NCBI GenBank assembly: GCA_015075405.1
Contig: JABTUK010000002.1
Coordinates: forward strand, 372,001 to 436,000
Direction of reading: 5' to 3'
Origin: Anaerolineales bacterium
GTDB lineage: Bacteria > Chloroflexota > Anaerolineae > 4572-78 > J111
DNA: 64,000 bases
A program made the translations under genes and the position numbers. Shown piece after piece: positions 1 to 8,768 of the stretch (position 1 is the first letter of the stretch; each line of letters opens with the position of its first letter). The notes below the pieces were generated by a model. It saw only the letters and a list, made by a program, of their open reading frames with translations. It did no database searches and was not told the origin of the DNA.

Positions 1-1596
1 GAAACAGTGGAAGTGGTAGAGACGGTGGAAGTGGTCAAAGAGGTGGTGGTTACGGCGACGCCGGAGCCGGGCCGCACCACCCTGATTGTGGGCATGGCCC
101 AGCCGCCGGTGTCCCTGGACCCGGCCGACCATCGCAGCCGCGAGTCGGAAACGGTCATCCGCAATATGTTTGATGGGCTGGTCACCCGCGACAACACCAG
201 CGGCGTCCACCTGGAACTGGCCGAAGCAATGGACTGGGTAAATGATACCACCCTGGAAGTCAAACTGCGCCAGGGGGTCAAATTCCACGACGGCAGCGAT
301 ATGACCGCCGACGATGTTGTCTATACTTTCAAACGGATCATTGACGAAAACGCTATTGAATATCCTGAGCCGCATACCTCGCCACGCAAGGGCTTGATTG
401 CGCCGCTGGAATCGGTAGAGAAAGTGGACGATTATACGGTCAGGCTCAATTTCACTGGCGTCTGGCCGCCGGCCATGCAGCTTTTGGTTCACCAGCAAAT
501 CGTTCCCCAGGCTTATCTGGAGGAAGTTGGCACCGAGGGGTTTGTCAACAAACCTATTGGTACCGGCCCCTTCAAGTTTGTCGAGGGCCAGCTTGACGAC
601 CAAATTGTTATGGAACGCTTTGACGACTACTGGGGCGGCGCGCCCGACCTGGAGCCGGTCGGCCCTGCCTGTGTCGAGAAGGCCATCTTCCGGGTCATCC
701 CCGAAGCCTCGACCCGCGTAGCCGCCCTGCTGGCCGGCGAGGTGGACATCATCCAGGCTGTGCCGGCCGAGTTGATTGACACCCTTTCTCAAACGCCCGG
801 CATCCAGGTCAAAACCGCTGCCGGAACCCAGCCCAAGTGGCTGGAGCTTAATGTCACCAAGCCGCCCTTCGATGATGTCAAGGTGCGCCACGCCCTCAAT
901 TACGCTGTGGATAAAGATTTGATTATCGAGGCCATCTATGGGGGGCGGGCGGTGGCCCTGCCCGGCCCGCTCTCGCCTTACAACAACTTTGTCAACAAGA
1001 GCCTCAGTCCCTATCCCTACGACCCCGACAAGGCACTATCCCTGTTGGAGGAAGCCGGCTGGACGGACAGCGACGGAGATGGTATCCTGGATAAAGACGG
1101 GCAGGCCCTCGCCTTTACCATTGACACCCTGGAAGAGTGGCGTCCATTAGCCGAAGCGGTAGCCGGCATGCTGCGCGAACTGGGTCTTGATGCCGGGGTG
1201 CGTTTCTGGGAGTACAGCGTGGTGCGCGACCAACTGCTGGCCTGCGAGCGCCAGGCCTATCTGGACGATTGGGGCGACTCGGCCTTTGATCCGGTGGGAC
1301 ACTTTGAGGCCAAATGGACTACCTTTACCGAAGGCCAGCCTTACGGCCGGGGCAACTTCTCCTGCTACAGCAACGAGCGCGTGGATGAACTGACCAAGGC
1401 CGGCGAAACCGAGGCCGACGAGGCCAAGCGCCAGGAGATTTACGACGAGGCCCAGCAGCTTGTCTACGACGATGCGCCTGCTGTCTTCCTGATTTTGCCC
1501 GACGAGGCTGAAGCTGCCCTGGACCGGGTTCAGAATTGGGAACCCGCCGCCGACAGCCGTATCAATCTGCACGATGTCTGCCTGGGAGCGAAGTAA
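1..1596 (+). CDS. Family 5 extracellular solute-binding protein (peptide/nickel ABC importer), 5' partial
   Basis: The frame is open to base 1, so the signal peptide and lipobox lie outside the window. The first visible residues form a Val/Glu-rich linker ending VVVTATPEPG, a common tether between the lipid-anchored Cys and the folded domain in Chloroflexota binding proteins. The rest matches the SBP_bac_5 (DppA/OppA) pattern: the early LDPADHRSRES stretch, FHDGSDMTADDVVYTFKRI, the GTGPFKF hinge and a C-terminal ETEADEAKRQEIYDEAQQ helix. It should capture oligopeptides, dipeptides or a metal chelate outside the membrane and deliver them to the permeases that follow in the same direction. Substrate cannot be told from sequence. 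The separation from the permease gene is 81 bases and holds a perfect hairpin. Confidence 0.92.
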   Translation, partial: ETVEVVETVEVVKEVVVTATPEPGRTTLIVGMAQPPVSLDPADHRSRESETVIRNMFDGLVTRDNTSGVHLELAEAMDWVNDTTLEVKLRQGVKFHDGSDMTADDVVYTFKRIIDENAIEYPEPHTSPRKGLIAPLESVEKVDDYTVRLNFTGVWPPAMQLLVHQQIVPQAYLEEVGTEGFVNKPIGTGPFKFVEGQLDDQIVMERFDDYWGGAPDLEPVGPACVEKAIFRVIPEASTRVAALLAGEVDIIQAVPAELIDTLSQTPGIQVKTAAGTQPKWLELNVTKPPFDDVKVRHALNYAVDKDLIIEAIYGGRAVALPGPLSPYNNFVNKSLSPYPYDPDKALSLLEEAGWTDSDGDGILDKDGQALAFTIDTLEEWRPLAEAVAGMLRELGLDAGVRFWEYSVVRDQLLACERQAYLDDWGDSAFDPVGHFEAKWTTFTEGQPYGRGNFSCYSNERVDELTKAGETEADEAKRQEIYDEAQQLVYDDAPAVFLILPDEAEAALDRVQNWEPAADSRINLHDVCLGAK

Positions 1597-1602
1597 TAAG
1601 GT

Positions 1603-1652
1603 GTGATGCGTGATACGTGAGGCATTTACCTCTCTCACGTATCACGCATCAC
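1603..1652. repeat. Intergenic word-repeat hairpin, GTGATGC/GTGATAC family
   Basis: A perfect 19-base inverted repeat (arms 1603-1621 and 1634-1652) separated by 12 bases. Each arm is a run of the heptamers GTGATGC and GTGATAC. It lies between the binding protein and the first permease. There is no T tract, so it is not a standard terminator, but the RNA hairpin could attenuate or stabilise the upstream message, as often occurs after the binding-protein gene of ABC operons. Confidence 0.85.
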
Positions 1653-1677
1653 GTTTCACGTCTGGAGTGAGAAACCC

Positions 1678-2688
1678 GTGCGAGCCATCAAAATCCTGGA
1701 ACGCATCCTTTATACCGTACCGATCATGGTCGGCGTGGCCGTCATCGTCTTCATCTTTATTCGTCTGACCCCCGGCGACCCGGTAGACATAATGATGGGC
1801 CAGGGTGGATCCATCTCCGCCGGTGAGATTGAAAAGCTGCGCGCCGAATTTCACCTGGACGAGCCGATTGCCACCCAATTGTGGTACTTTTTGAGCGATG
1901 CCGCCCAAGGCGACCTGGGCTACTCCTATGTCAAAAAGCAGCCGGTCACCAAACTCATTGGTGAGCGGCTGCCGGCTACCATCGAACTGGCGCTGGGCGG
2001 CCTGCTGTTCGCCCTGGTCATTGCTTTCCCCATTGGTATTATCTCGGCAGTCCGGCAAAATTCGGCCCTGGACCGGCTGAGTATGGCCGGCGCTTTTTTG
2101 GGCATCTCAATGCCGGGCTTCTGGCTGGGGATTGTGCTCATTTTGGTCTTTGCCGTCTGGTTGAAATGGCTGCCGGTGCAGGGCCGGCTGGGTCACGATG
2201 CCGCGCTGCAAACCGTGACCGGCTTTTACGTGCTTGACAGCCTGCTGACCGGCAACTGGCCGGCCCTGTGGAGCAGCCTGCGCCACCTGGTCCTGCCTTC
2301 CGTCACCCTGGGCGCCTCCGTGGCGGCTATTGTCGCCCGCGTGCTGCGTTCGAGTATGCTGGAGATTCTGCGGGCCGATTATGTGCAACTGGCCCGGGCT
2401 AAAGGCGCGCCCGAAGGAGTAGTCATCATCAAACATGCCCTTCGCAATGCCCTCATCCCCACCGTCACGGTGGTCGGCTTGCAGGTGGGGGTGCTGCTGG
2501 GTGGCAATATGATTATCGAAACGGTCTTTGGTTGGCCCGGCCTGGGGCGGATGGTAGTGGACGCCATTTTCAATCGTGATTTCCCCCTGGTGCAGGGGGC
2601 GGTGATGATTTACGCCTTCACCTTCGTGATGGCTAATCTGGTGGTGGATGTGATGTATACTTATTTGAATCCGAAGATAGTGTTGTGA
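1678..2688 (+). CDS. ABC transporter permease, DppB/OppB type
   Basis: 336 residues, GTG start following GAGTGAGAAACCC. Hydrophobic segments at about residues 10-30, 100-122, 135-157, 200-222, 255-277 and 300-322 give the six-helix topology of DppB. RLTPGDPVD after helix 1 is the family hallmark, and the cytoplasmic EAA-like loop DYVQLARAKGAPEGVVIIKHALRN (split here as DYVQLARAKGAPEG then VVIIKHALRN) contacts the ATPase. ETVFGWPGLGRM is also diagnostic. It forms the translocation pore with the next gene. Length is normal and no defect is visible. Confidence 0.93.
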   Translation: MRAIKILERILYTVPIMVGVAVIVFIFIRLTPGDPVDIMMGQGGSISAGEIEKLRAEFHLDEPIATQLWYFLSDAAQGDLGYSYVKKQPVTKLIGERLPATIELALGGLLFALVIAFPIGIISAVRQNSALDRLSMAGAFLGISMPGFWLGIVLILVFAVWLKWLPVQGRLGHDAALQTVTGFYVLDSLLTGNWPALWSSLRHLVLPSVTLGASVAAIVARVLRSSMLEILRADYVQLARAKGAPEGVVIIKHALRNALIPTVTVVGLQVGVLLGGNMIIETVFGWPGLGRMVVDAIFNRDFPLVQGAVMIYAFTFVMANLVVDVMYTYLNPKIVL

Positions 2689-2690
2689 GA

Positions 2691-2746
2691 TGATACGTGA
2701 TACGTGATGCGTGACTTTTTACGCATCACGCATCACGCATCACGTG
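2691..2746. repeat. Intergenic word-repeat hairpin, GTGATGC/GTGATAC family (second copy)
   Basis: Heptamer runs TGATACG/TGATGCG on the left pair with ACGCATC/ACGCATC on the right around a TTTTT-containing loop; one mismatch over 17 paired bases. It uses the same word family as the hairpin one gene upstream, so both permease gaps carry related elements. Confidence 0.8.
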
Positions 2747-2768
2747 TTGTCTTGAGACGAAAGAACTC

Positions 2769-3695
2769 ATGAACATTTCTCCCTCCGTCGAACCCACCGC
2801 CTGGTCGCCCTGGCAAATCCGACTGGGCTTGTGGCGGCGTAATCTGAGCGAATTTTTGGCTGAACTGTGGAGCCATCCGATTGCCTTCCTGGGTGGTTTG
2901 GTGGTGCTGCTCTTTCTCCTGGCGGCTCTATTGGCCCCGCAGTTGACCACCCACAACCCGGAGCGAGGCAGTCTGCGCCAGCGGCTGCTTCCCCCGGCCT
3001 GGCAGGTCGAGGGCCGGGCCGAATTTCCTTTGGGCACCGATGCCCAGGGCCGCGATTTGCTGACCCGCATCATCTTCGGGGCGCAGATTTCGCTGTTGGT
3101 GGGTTTGCTGACGGTGGGTATTTCGGTAGGGGTTGGGGTGGCGTTGGGCGCGGTGGCGGGATATTATCGGGGCTGGCTGGATACACTTCTCTCCCGCTTT
3201 GCCGATTTGTTGATGGCCTTCCCTTTTCTGATTTTTGCCATTGCTATGATGGCTTTTATCGGGCCGGGCTTTGGCAACCTGATTTTTGCCCTGGCCTTCA
3301 AAGGCTGGGTCGAGTTTTATCGCCTGGTGCGCGGCGAAATGATGAACGAAAAGACCCGGGAGTATGTCGAGGCCGCGCGGGCACTGGGCCGCAGCCACCT
3401 GGCGATCATTGGAGCCGAAATTTTGCCCAACATCGTCCAGTCGGTTTTTGTGCTGGGCACGCTGCGCCTGGGCTTCTTTATTGTCACCGAGGCTTCACTC
3501 AGCTTTTTGGGCCTGGGCATTCAGCCTCCTACTCCGGCCTGGGGTTCGATGGTGGCCGAGGGCCGCGATGTGATGCTGACGGCCTGGTGGGTTTCGACCA
3601 TGCCCGGCCTGGCCATCGTCTTCCTGGTGCTGTCGCTCAATATATTTGGCGAAGGACTGAGAGATATTTTGGATCCGAGGTTGAAGGTGGATTAA
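2769..3695 (+). CDS. ABC transporter permease, DppC/OppC type
   Basis: 308 residues. The N-terminal cytoplasmic stretch (1-38) precedes a first membrane helix at about 40-62; a periplasmic region with HNPERGSLRQRLLPP and FPLGTDAQGRDLLTRII is typical of DppC/OppC, followed by five further helices. The EAA loop REYVEAARALGRSHLAIIGAE and the SFLGLGIQPPTPAWGSMVAE signature are both present. It pairs with the DppB-like permease. ATG start at 2769 is preceded by GACGAAAGAACTC. Complete, with ordinary length. Confidence 0.93.
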   Translation: MNISPSVEPTAWSPWQIRLGLWRRNLSEFLAELWSHPIAFLGGLVVLLFLLAALLAPQLTTHNPERGSLRQRLLPPAWQVEGRAEFPLGTDAQGRDLLTRIIFGAQISLLVGLLTVGISVGVGVALGAVAGYYRGWLDTLLSRFADLLMAFPFLIFAIAMMAFIGPGFGNLIFALAFKGWVEFYRLVRGEMMNEKTREYVEAARALGRSHLAIIGAEILPNIVQSVFVLGTLRLGFFIVTEASLSFLGLGIQPPTPAWGSMVAEGRDVMLTAWWVSTMPGLAIVFLVLSLNIFGEGLRDILDPRLKVD

Positions 3696-3760
3696 CAGGT
3701 AGCAAGGTAGCAAGGAAGCACACTCTGCTACTTTGCTACCCTGCTACTCTGTTACCCTGT
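3696..3760. repeat. Intergenic word-repeat hairpin, GTAGCAAG family
   Basis: Left arm is made of GTAGCAAG octamers, right arm of GCTACTTT, GCTACCCT, GCTACTCT and GTTACCCT, that is, an octamer GCTACNNT repeated four times. The arms are mutually complementary. Same word family as the elements at about 30.5 and 33.9 kb. Confidence 0.8.
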
Positions 3761-3776
3761 TCTTGGAAAAGTTTTG

Positions 3777-4850
3777 ATGAAAACAAACGACACCCCCCTC
3801 CTCCAACTCAAAAACCTGACCACCGTTTTCCCGACCAAGCGCGGTCTGGTCACGGCGGTCAATCAGGTGAATTTGCGGGTGGCTCCCGGTGAGATTCTGG
3901 GCATCGTGGGCGAATCGGGCTGCGGCAAGAGCACGGTGCTGCTCTCGATTCTGCGGCTCATTGCTCGACCGGGGCGCATCGCCGAGGGAGAAATTATCTT
4001 TCGCGGGCAAAACTTGCGCCGCCTGCCCAAAAATGAGATGCGCTCTATCCGGGGCAAAGAAATCGCCATGATCTTTCAAGACCCGCTCAGCACCCTCAAC
4101 CCGGTTTTCCCCGTAGGCGAACAAATCCGCGAAGCCTTGCGCTTACACGGCATCATGAACCGGGGCCGCGCCGCCCTGCCCTGGCCCTTTGATGGAGCGC
4201 AGCGTGCTCGGGAAAAGAAACGTGTCCTTGAGGTCATGGCCGAGGTTGGCATTCCCGCGCCCGAAGCCCGCTACCGGGCCTATCCCCACGAATTTTCCGG
4301 CGGGATGCAGCAGCGGGCGCTCATCGCTATCGGCCTGGCCTGCGAGCCGGCTATCCTGCTGGCCGACGAGCCGACCACCGCCCTCGATGTGACCATTCAG
4401 GCCCAAATTATTGAGCTGATGCGCCGCATCAATCAGCGGCACGGCACCAGCATCCTGCTTGTGACCCACAATTTGGGCCTGGCGGCGGAGTTCTGCCACA
4501 ACGTTGCCGTCATGTATGCCGGGCGCATCGTTGAGCGCGGCCCGGTTGACCAGGTGATCCAGGATCCCAAACACCCCTACACCCAGGGTCTGCTGGCCTG
4601 CCTGCCCCGCTTGACCACCAAAACCCAGAAAATAGACCCTATTCCCGGCAATGTGCCCGACCTGGCCGACCTGCCGCCCGGCTGCGCCTTTGCCGCGCGC
4701 TGTCCGCTGGTTCGTAACGATTGTTGGCAGGCCGACTTGCGCTTGCGGGCAGTCACGCCGGGCCACTACGCCCGCTGCATCCTTTACGAAGGAGGCGAGC
4801 GTTATACCTCGGAGGAGATTAGAGATCAGAGATTGGAGATTACCGGCTGA
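3777..4850 (+). CDS. ABC transporter ATP-binding protein, DppD/OppD type
   Basis: About 357 residues from the ATG at 3777; a TTG one codon upstream is less likely. Walker A GESGCGKS at about residues 45-52, Q-loop in MIFQDPLSTLNP, signature FSGGMQQRALIAIGLA, Walker B ILLADEP and switch His in LLVTHNLG. The C-terminal oligopeptide_HPP region carries CAFAARCPLV plus later Cys residues, a pattern that binds an Fe-S cluster in some relatives. Energises import together with the next gene. The last residues (about EEIRDQRLEITG) are encoded by the GGAGATT word repeat that begins the intergenic element, so the original C-terminus has been replaced or extended by repeat DNA. Confidence 0.92.
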   Translation: MKTNDTPLLQLKNLTTVFPTKRGLVTAVNQVNLRVAPGEILGIVGESGCGKSTVLLSILRLIARPGRIAEGEIIFRGQNLRRLPKNEMRSIRGKEIAMIFQDPLSTLNPVFPVGEQIREALRLHGIMNRGRAALPWPFDGAQRAREKKRVLEVMAEVGIPAPEARYRAYPHEFSGGMQQRALIAIGLACEPAILLADEPTTALDVTIQAQIIELMRRINQRHGTSILLVTHNLGLAAEFCHNVAVMYAGRIVERGPVDQVIQDPKHPYTQGLLACLPRLTTKTQKIDPIPGNVPDLADLPPGCAFAARCPLVRNDCWQADLRLRAVTPGHYARCILYEGGERYTSEEIRDQRLEITG

Positions 4851-4890
4851 GTCATCCCTAATACCCAAAGGGCATGATGTCTCCAATTTC
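4814..4890. repeat. Word-repeat element, GAGATTR family, overlapping a stop codon
   Basis: AGAGATC, AGAGATT and GGAGATT units on the left, TCTCCAATT on the right with a less regular middle. It covers the last codons of the upstream ATPase gene and most of the gap to the next one. The same word appears inside the large regulator gene near 39.8 kb and near 50.1 kb. Confidence 0.6.
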
Positions 4891-4910
4891 AGCTTGGTTA
4901 GGAGCAGTAG

Positions 4911-6017
4911 ATGATAAGGCAAGATTCCGTACCCCTGGTTGAGGTGCGGAACATCAAAAAATATTTTCCTATCCATCCTGGCTTGCTGGCTAAACTCCTG
5001 GCCGGACGGCAGGATCGGGTGGTTAAAGCCGTGGATGACGTCAGTTTAAAAATCTGGCCGGGTGAGACTGTCGGCCTGGTGGGGGAAAGCGGCTGCGGCA
5101 AAACCACGCTGGGCCGGGTGATGGTCCGCCTGTACCAACCCACAGCCGGGCAGCTTTTCTTTCGGGGGCAGCCGGTGTCGGGGGATCGGCTTGTCATACC
5201 ACCCCATCCCAACGGCCATCCCAGCTCATCCCCCAGCCAGATTATCTTCGACGAGTCGGCCTCGATTAGTGCGCCCCCGGCGGCCAACCTGGCCGAAATG
5301 GAAAGCCGCCATCTCAGTTTTTTCCGGCTGACCCAGATTATCTTCCAGAACCCCTATTCCTCCCTCAATCCCCGCAAGACCGTCCGCGACATTATTGGCG
5401 TGGCCTTGCGCCAGCGCGGCCTCACCGGCAGCCAGGAGAGCGAGGCCGAAACCCTGCGCCTGCTCAAACGGGTGGGTCTGAGCGAACGCCACATTGACGC
5501 CTATCCCCACCAATTCTCCGGCGGCCAGCGGCAGCGCATCGGCATTGCCCGCGCCCTGGCTATGCAGCCCCAATTTATTGTGGCCGACGAGCCGGTTTCC
5601 GCCCTCGACGTATCCATTCAGGCCCAGGTCATCAATTTGATGAAAGAGTTGCAGCAAGAATTTCACCTGACCTACCTGTTTATCGCTCACGACTTGAGCG
5701 TGATCTACTACCTGAGTGATCGGGTGGCGGTGATGTATCTGGGCCACATTGTGGAGGAGGCGGAAACACAGAGCCTTTTTGAAAACCCCCGCCACCCCTA
5801 TACTCAGGCGCTGCTGGCCGCCATCCCGATGGTGGATAAAGTCGCCCGCCGCGAGCGCATTATCCTCAGTGGGACCGTCCCCAGCCCCATTGACCCACCC
5901 CCAGGCTGTCCCTTCCATACCCGCTGCTTTGCCAAAAAGGGGCCGGAGTGCGAACAGGAGTACCCACCCGAATTTGAAGTGGAGGGCCATCGGGTGGCCT
6001 GTTGGTTATACCAGTAG
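4911..6017 (+). CDS. ABC transporter ATP-binding protein, DppF/OppF type, with an insertion after Walker A
   Basis: 368 residues. Walker A GESGCGKT at 58-65, Q-loop at 146 ([13 protein letters not shown]), signature [16 protein letters not shown], Walker B FIVADEP and switch His in FIAHDLS. CPFHTRC near the C-terminus belongs to the oligopeptide_HPP extension. Between the end of the first beta strands (about 87) and the Q-loop there are roughly 45 more residues than in typical DppF, rich in Pro, Ser and Ala ([24 protein letters not shown]). The insertion faces the region before the Q-loop and is in frame, so the protein probably still works. It ends 108 bases before the amidase gene. Confidence 0.92.
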   Translation: MIRQDSVPLVEVRNIKKYFPIHPGLLAKLLAGRQDRVVKAVDDVSLKIWPGETVGLVGESGCGKTTLGRVMVRLYQPTAGQLFFRGQPVSGDRLVIPPHPNGHPSSSPSQIIFDESASISAPPAANLAEMESRHLSFFRLTQIIFQNPYSSLNPRKTVRDIIGVALRQRGLTGSQESEAETLRLLKRVGLSERHIDAYPHQFSGGQRQRIGIARALAMQPQFIVADEPVSALDVSIQAQVINLMKELQQEFHLTYLFIAHDLSVIYYLSDRVAVMYLGHIVEEAETQSLFENPRHPYTQALLAAIPMVDKVARRERIILSGTVPSPIDPPPGCPFHTRCFAKKGPECEQEYPPEFEVEGHRVACWLYQ

Positions 6018-6125
6018 CAGATCGCAAGGTCGCAAAGTAATGAAGCGCATCCTGAGTAGCCTTGAACGAAGTGAAAGGCGTATCGAAGGGTGCGCTTTTG
6101 GAAACTCAAATAAGGGACAATTCTT

Positions 6126-7253
6126 GTGACCCATACAGGAACCGCCCGTGTAATTGACCTCAAAGGCAGCCCTTACCAGATGGGCTACCAGCATGGCCGT
6201 CAGGTGAGGCCGCTGCGCCCGCAGATCATCACGGCAATGGAGGCTCGTTTTGCCCAGCTTGAGCAGGATGGGGCGGACGCCGCCTTTGCCGCCCTGGTTG
6301 AAGAAACCCGGCAAGTGGTGGAGACGATTGATCCGGCCACGGTGGCCCTCGTCCACGGCCTGGCCGATGGATTGGAGTTAGATTTTAACCGGCTGCTGCG
6401 CTACAACCTGGCGGCCTTTTTGCGGGATGCGCTGCTCACGCGCAAGCTATTGAACGGGCCAAGCGATGGTTGTACCACCTGGGCCGCCAGCGGTCCGGCC
6501 ACAGGGGACGGCCAGCCCATCCTGGCTAAAAATCGGGATTACCGCCTGGAACATTTGCCCCTACAGGTGGTGGTCAAAGCGGAGCCGGCGCAGGGGTATC
6601 GCTATACTTTTGTCACCAGCGCCGGCAGCCCCGGCGTTTTTGTGGCCGGTTTCAACGAAGCCGGGTTAGCGGTAGCCGATAGCCACGTCTCTTCGAGCGA
6701 CGTGGGGCCAGGCTTGCCCACCTATGCCCTCTCAATGCATCTCCTGGAAGAACATCGCAGTGTACGCTCCGCTTTGGACTATTTACAGGCTACACCGCGC
6801 CTGGGACGAAACAACCTTCTCCTGGCCGATGCCGGCGGCGACATGGCCCTGTTTGAAATCGGCCATCACCACAGCGGGGTCGTCGAAGCCGAAGCCGGCC
6901 TGCTGGTCAGCACCAACCACTTTCGCAGTCCGGCCATGCAGCCCTACTTTGTGGAGACCGATCCTCCAGCCCGGCGGGGCAATACCTTTGAGCGGTATCA
7001 ACTCGCCTGGGAACGGCTCAGCAGTGCTTATGGACGCATTGACCTAACCCTGGCCCAACAGCTTATGGCCGCTCACGCCGACGGGCTGGCTTCCCTCTGC
7101 TGCCATCCCTCGGCTGCCTCCGAAACCGCTACGATTGCGGCGATGATCTTTCTCCCCACCCAGCGCCGGATGCTCTTTAGCCACGGCCAGCCCTGCCAGG
7201 GCGAGTACTATGCTTTTACCTATGACCGTTCAACTAGCCACCCTACACTTTGA
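6126..7253 (+). CDS. C45-family acyltransferase/amidohydrolase (AAT-like, Ntn fold)
   Basis: 375 residues, GTG start. The stretch RVIDLKGSPYQMGYQHGRQVR at the start (family box GSxYExGxxxG) and NGPSDGCTTWAASG with the would-be nucleophile Cys116 mark the acyl-CoA:6-aminopenicillanate acyltransferase / peptidase C45 family, whose members are self-processed at that Cys. ILAKNRDY downstream carries the conserved Asn-Arg-Asp. Known relatives hydrolyse or transfer acyl groups on beta-lactams, acyl-amino acids or short peptides. Placed right after a peptide importer in the same direction, it may act on the imported compound. No signal peptide, so cytoplasmic. Substrate is inference. Confidence 0.85.
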   Translation: MTHTGTARVIDLKGSPYQMGYQHGRQVRPLRPQIITAMEARFAQLEQDGADAAFAALVEETRQVVETIDPATVALVHGLADGLELDFNRLLRYNLAAFLRDALLTRKLLNGPSDGCTTWAASGPATGDGQPILAKNRDYRLEHLPLQVVVKAEPAQGYRYTFVTSAGSPGVFVAGFNEAGLAVADSHVSSSDVGPGLPTYALSMHLLEEHRSVRSALDYLQATPRLGRNNLLLADAGGDMALFEIGHHHSGVVEAEAGLLVSTNHFRSPAMQPYFVETDPPARRGNTFERYQLAWERLSSAYGRIDLTLAQQLMAAHADGLASLCCHPSAASETATIAAMIFLPTQRRMLFSHGQPCQGEYYAFTYDRSTSHPTL

Positions 7254-7289
7254 TTGAAAAGGTAGGGATAAGACCCTGGCAAGAAAGGT

Positions 7290-7955
7290 TTAAGGTTGAG
7301 ACTTGCGGCCAAAGGGGACAATCAAACCGCGCCCAATTTTTAATTTATAAGGCGGGTACAGGCCGTTGGGCGGGTAGCCGCTGATGTCGCTTTCAGCCAC
7401 GCCATACTGGGCGGCAATAGACTCCAACGTGTCTCCCGCACTGACAAGGTGGTAGACGCCCTGTACCGGCAAAATAATCAACTCCGCGCCGACAGGCAGG
7501 AGATCGGGGTTGCGCTCCAGGCTGGGGTTTGACCAGCGCAGGGTGTCCAAATCCAACTCAAACCGGACGGCGATGCTCCACAGCGTATCACCTTCCTCAA
7601 CCACATAGGTCAGCACTTTAGTCCGCCCGGCCACATTGGGCCAGGGAATCCTACCATCGGCGGCGTTGGGGGTGTAAAGCGGGGCAGTGTAGGCTTCGCT
7701 TTCGGGCCGTTCGACAACGGTGGTGTTGCCTACCACCACCGGGCCGGTTTTTGACTCGGCAGATGGAAGCGCCAATTGAGGGAGAGGTAAAGGAGCGCGT
7801 TGCAGCACATCCTGACCAAACTGGGCCAGGGCTTGATCGGGCGACCAGCCTTGCTGCCAGGCCAATAGCAAGGCCAGTACCGCCAGGGCCACAGCCAATA
7901 GCAGTGCCCGGCCCGTCCGCCGGGGGCGCGGCCCCACATACAAATCTACCGGCAT
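7290..7955 (-). CDS. Membrane-anchored protein with two LysM domains
   Basis: 221 residues. A basic N-terminus (PRPRRTGR) is followed by one membrane helix at about 17-33, a Pro/Ala-rich linker, then LysM 1 (about 117-163, YVVEEGDTLWSIAVRF... LPVGAELIILP) and LysM 2 (about 168-214, YHLVSAGDTLESIAAQYGV). The C-terminus should sit outside the membrane and bind peptidoglycan or another GlcNAc polymer. Good Shine-Dalgarno GGAAGGAAGG just before ATG. It is transcribed away from the next gene, with a divergent promoter pair in the gap. No enzymatic domain is visible. Confidence 0.85.
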   Translation of the reverse strand: MPVDLYVGPRPRRTGRALLLAVALAVLALLLAWQQGWSPDQALAQFGQDVLQRAPLPLPQLALPSAESKTGPVVVGNTTVVERPESEAYTAPLYTPNAADGRIPWPNVAGRTKVLTYVVEEGDTLWSIAVRFELDLDTLRWSNPSLERNPDLLPVGAELIILPVQGVYHLVSAGDTLESIAAQYGVAESDISGYPPNGLYPPYKLKIGRGLIVPFGRKSQP

Positions 7956-7977
7956 CGCATCCTTCCTTCCAGGGCTG

Positions 7978-8007
7978 ATTATACCACCGTATGAGTGAGA
8001 TAATCAA
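7978..8007 (-). promoter_or_regulatory. Sigma-70-type promoter for the LysM gene
   Basis: On the minus strand TTGATT (8002-8007) and a perfect TATAAT (7978-7983) are 18 bases apart, 23 bases upstream of the LysM start codon. This is inference from consensus and position. Confidence 0.55.
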
Positions 8008-8040
8008 AAAACTTTAATTCGGTTGACAACCACTTGAGGC

Positions 8041-8069
8041 TTGACATTCACTCGATAATTCGGTATCGT
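8041..8069 (+). promoter_or_regulatory. Sigma-70-type promoter for the helical protein at 8117
   Basis: Perfect TTGACA (8041-8046), 17-base spacer, TATCGT (8064-8069); transcription would begin near 8076, about 40 bases before the ATG. A Shine-Dalgarno-like GAAAGGAG lies 11 bases upstream of that ATG. It diverges from the LysM promoter. Confidence 0.55.
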
Positions 8070-8116
8070 AAACACAACATTAAAAACAAGTCAGTTCCAG
8101 AAAGGAGTCTCTGCCT

Positions 8117-8665
8117 ATGGCTACGACGCCGGATGTAATTTCCCAGATTGACCAAACCCTGGCTGCCGCCGAGCAGTCGCTCAAAGCCGAAAACAGCGTG
8201 GCCATTCAGGCCGCTATCGCCCAGGTGGGTCAATTGGATGCCCAGGCCCGCGAAACCCTGCAAGCCCGGCTCAACGACCATCTCTGGCCGGTGGTAGCCA
8301 AGCTGGAAAATGGCGACTCCCTGGCCGCCGCCGAGCAGGATATGCTGCAAACCCTCCTGGTGGGCGATGCCAAATCCTATGTTAAAAATGAAGACCGGGT
8401 TGAAATCTGGAAAAGTGAAGTTGAGCGGCTGACTGAAGAAATCCGGCGGCTCCAGGCCAGCGGTTTAAACGAATTGAGCAGCTTGACCCGCTTACAGGCG
8501 CTCTGCCGGGAAGTCATGCGCATCTTGCCCGACCTGGCTTTTTTCTATGAAGAAAAAGAGCGTGCCCGTCGCTTTGACGAAGCCGTGCGCGGCGCGATTG
8601 ACCGCGACACCCGGCGCACCCTGGCTAATTTGATCAAAGAGATGTTGGCGTCGGATAAGGTCTAA
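8117..8665 (+). CDS. Uncharacterised alpha-helical protein
   Basis: 182 residues, no family recognised. Composition is Ala/Glu/Leu-rich with few prolines: residues 10-70 and 95-125 look like long amphipathic helices and 90-115 (VEIWKSEVERLTEEIRRLQ) could form a coiled coil. There is no signal peptide or membrane segment. It has its own good promoter and a ribosome site, and codon use fits the neighbours, so it is a real gene. It lies upstream of a metallophosphoesterase but is separated from it by a hairpin, so shared transcription is possible but not shown. Confidence 0.7.
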   Translation: MATTPDVISQIDQTLAAAEQSLKAENSVAIQAAIAQVGQLDAQARETLQARLNDHLWPVVAKLENGDSLAAAEQDMLQTLLVGDAKSYVKNEDRVEIWKSEVERLTEEIRRLQASGLNELSSLTRLQALCREVMRILPDLAFFYEEKERARRFDEAVRGAIDRDTRRTLANLIKEMLASDKV

Positions 8666-8675
8666 ACTTAAAAGT

Positions 8676-8742
8676 GTGGGAAGGTTGAAAGACTGGAAGA
8701 TTGGTCAAAGCTAACCAGCCTTCCAACCTTCCAGCCTTCCAT
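8676..8742. repeat. Intergenic word-repeat hairpin, CCTTCCAR family
   Basis: Left arm GGAAGGTT/GAAAGACT/GGAAGATT, right arm CCTTCCAA, CCTTCCAG, CCTTCCAT: an octamer word repeated three times with complementary arms. The same word occurs inside the membrane-protein gene at about 45.25 kb. Confidence 0.75.
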
Positions 8743-8768
8743 CATCCTATTTTTTGAGGTAGGTCAAC

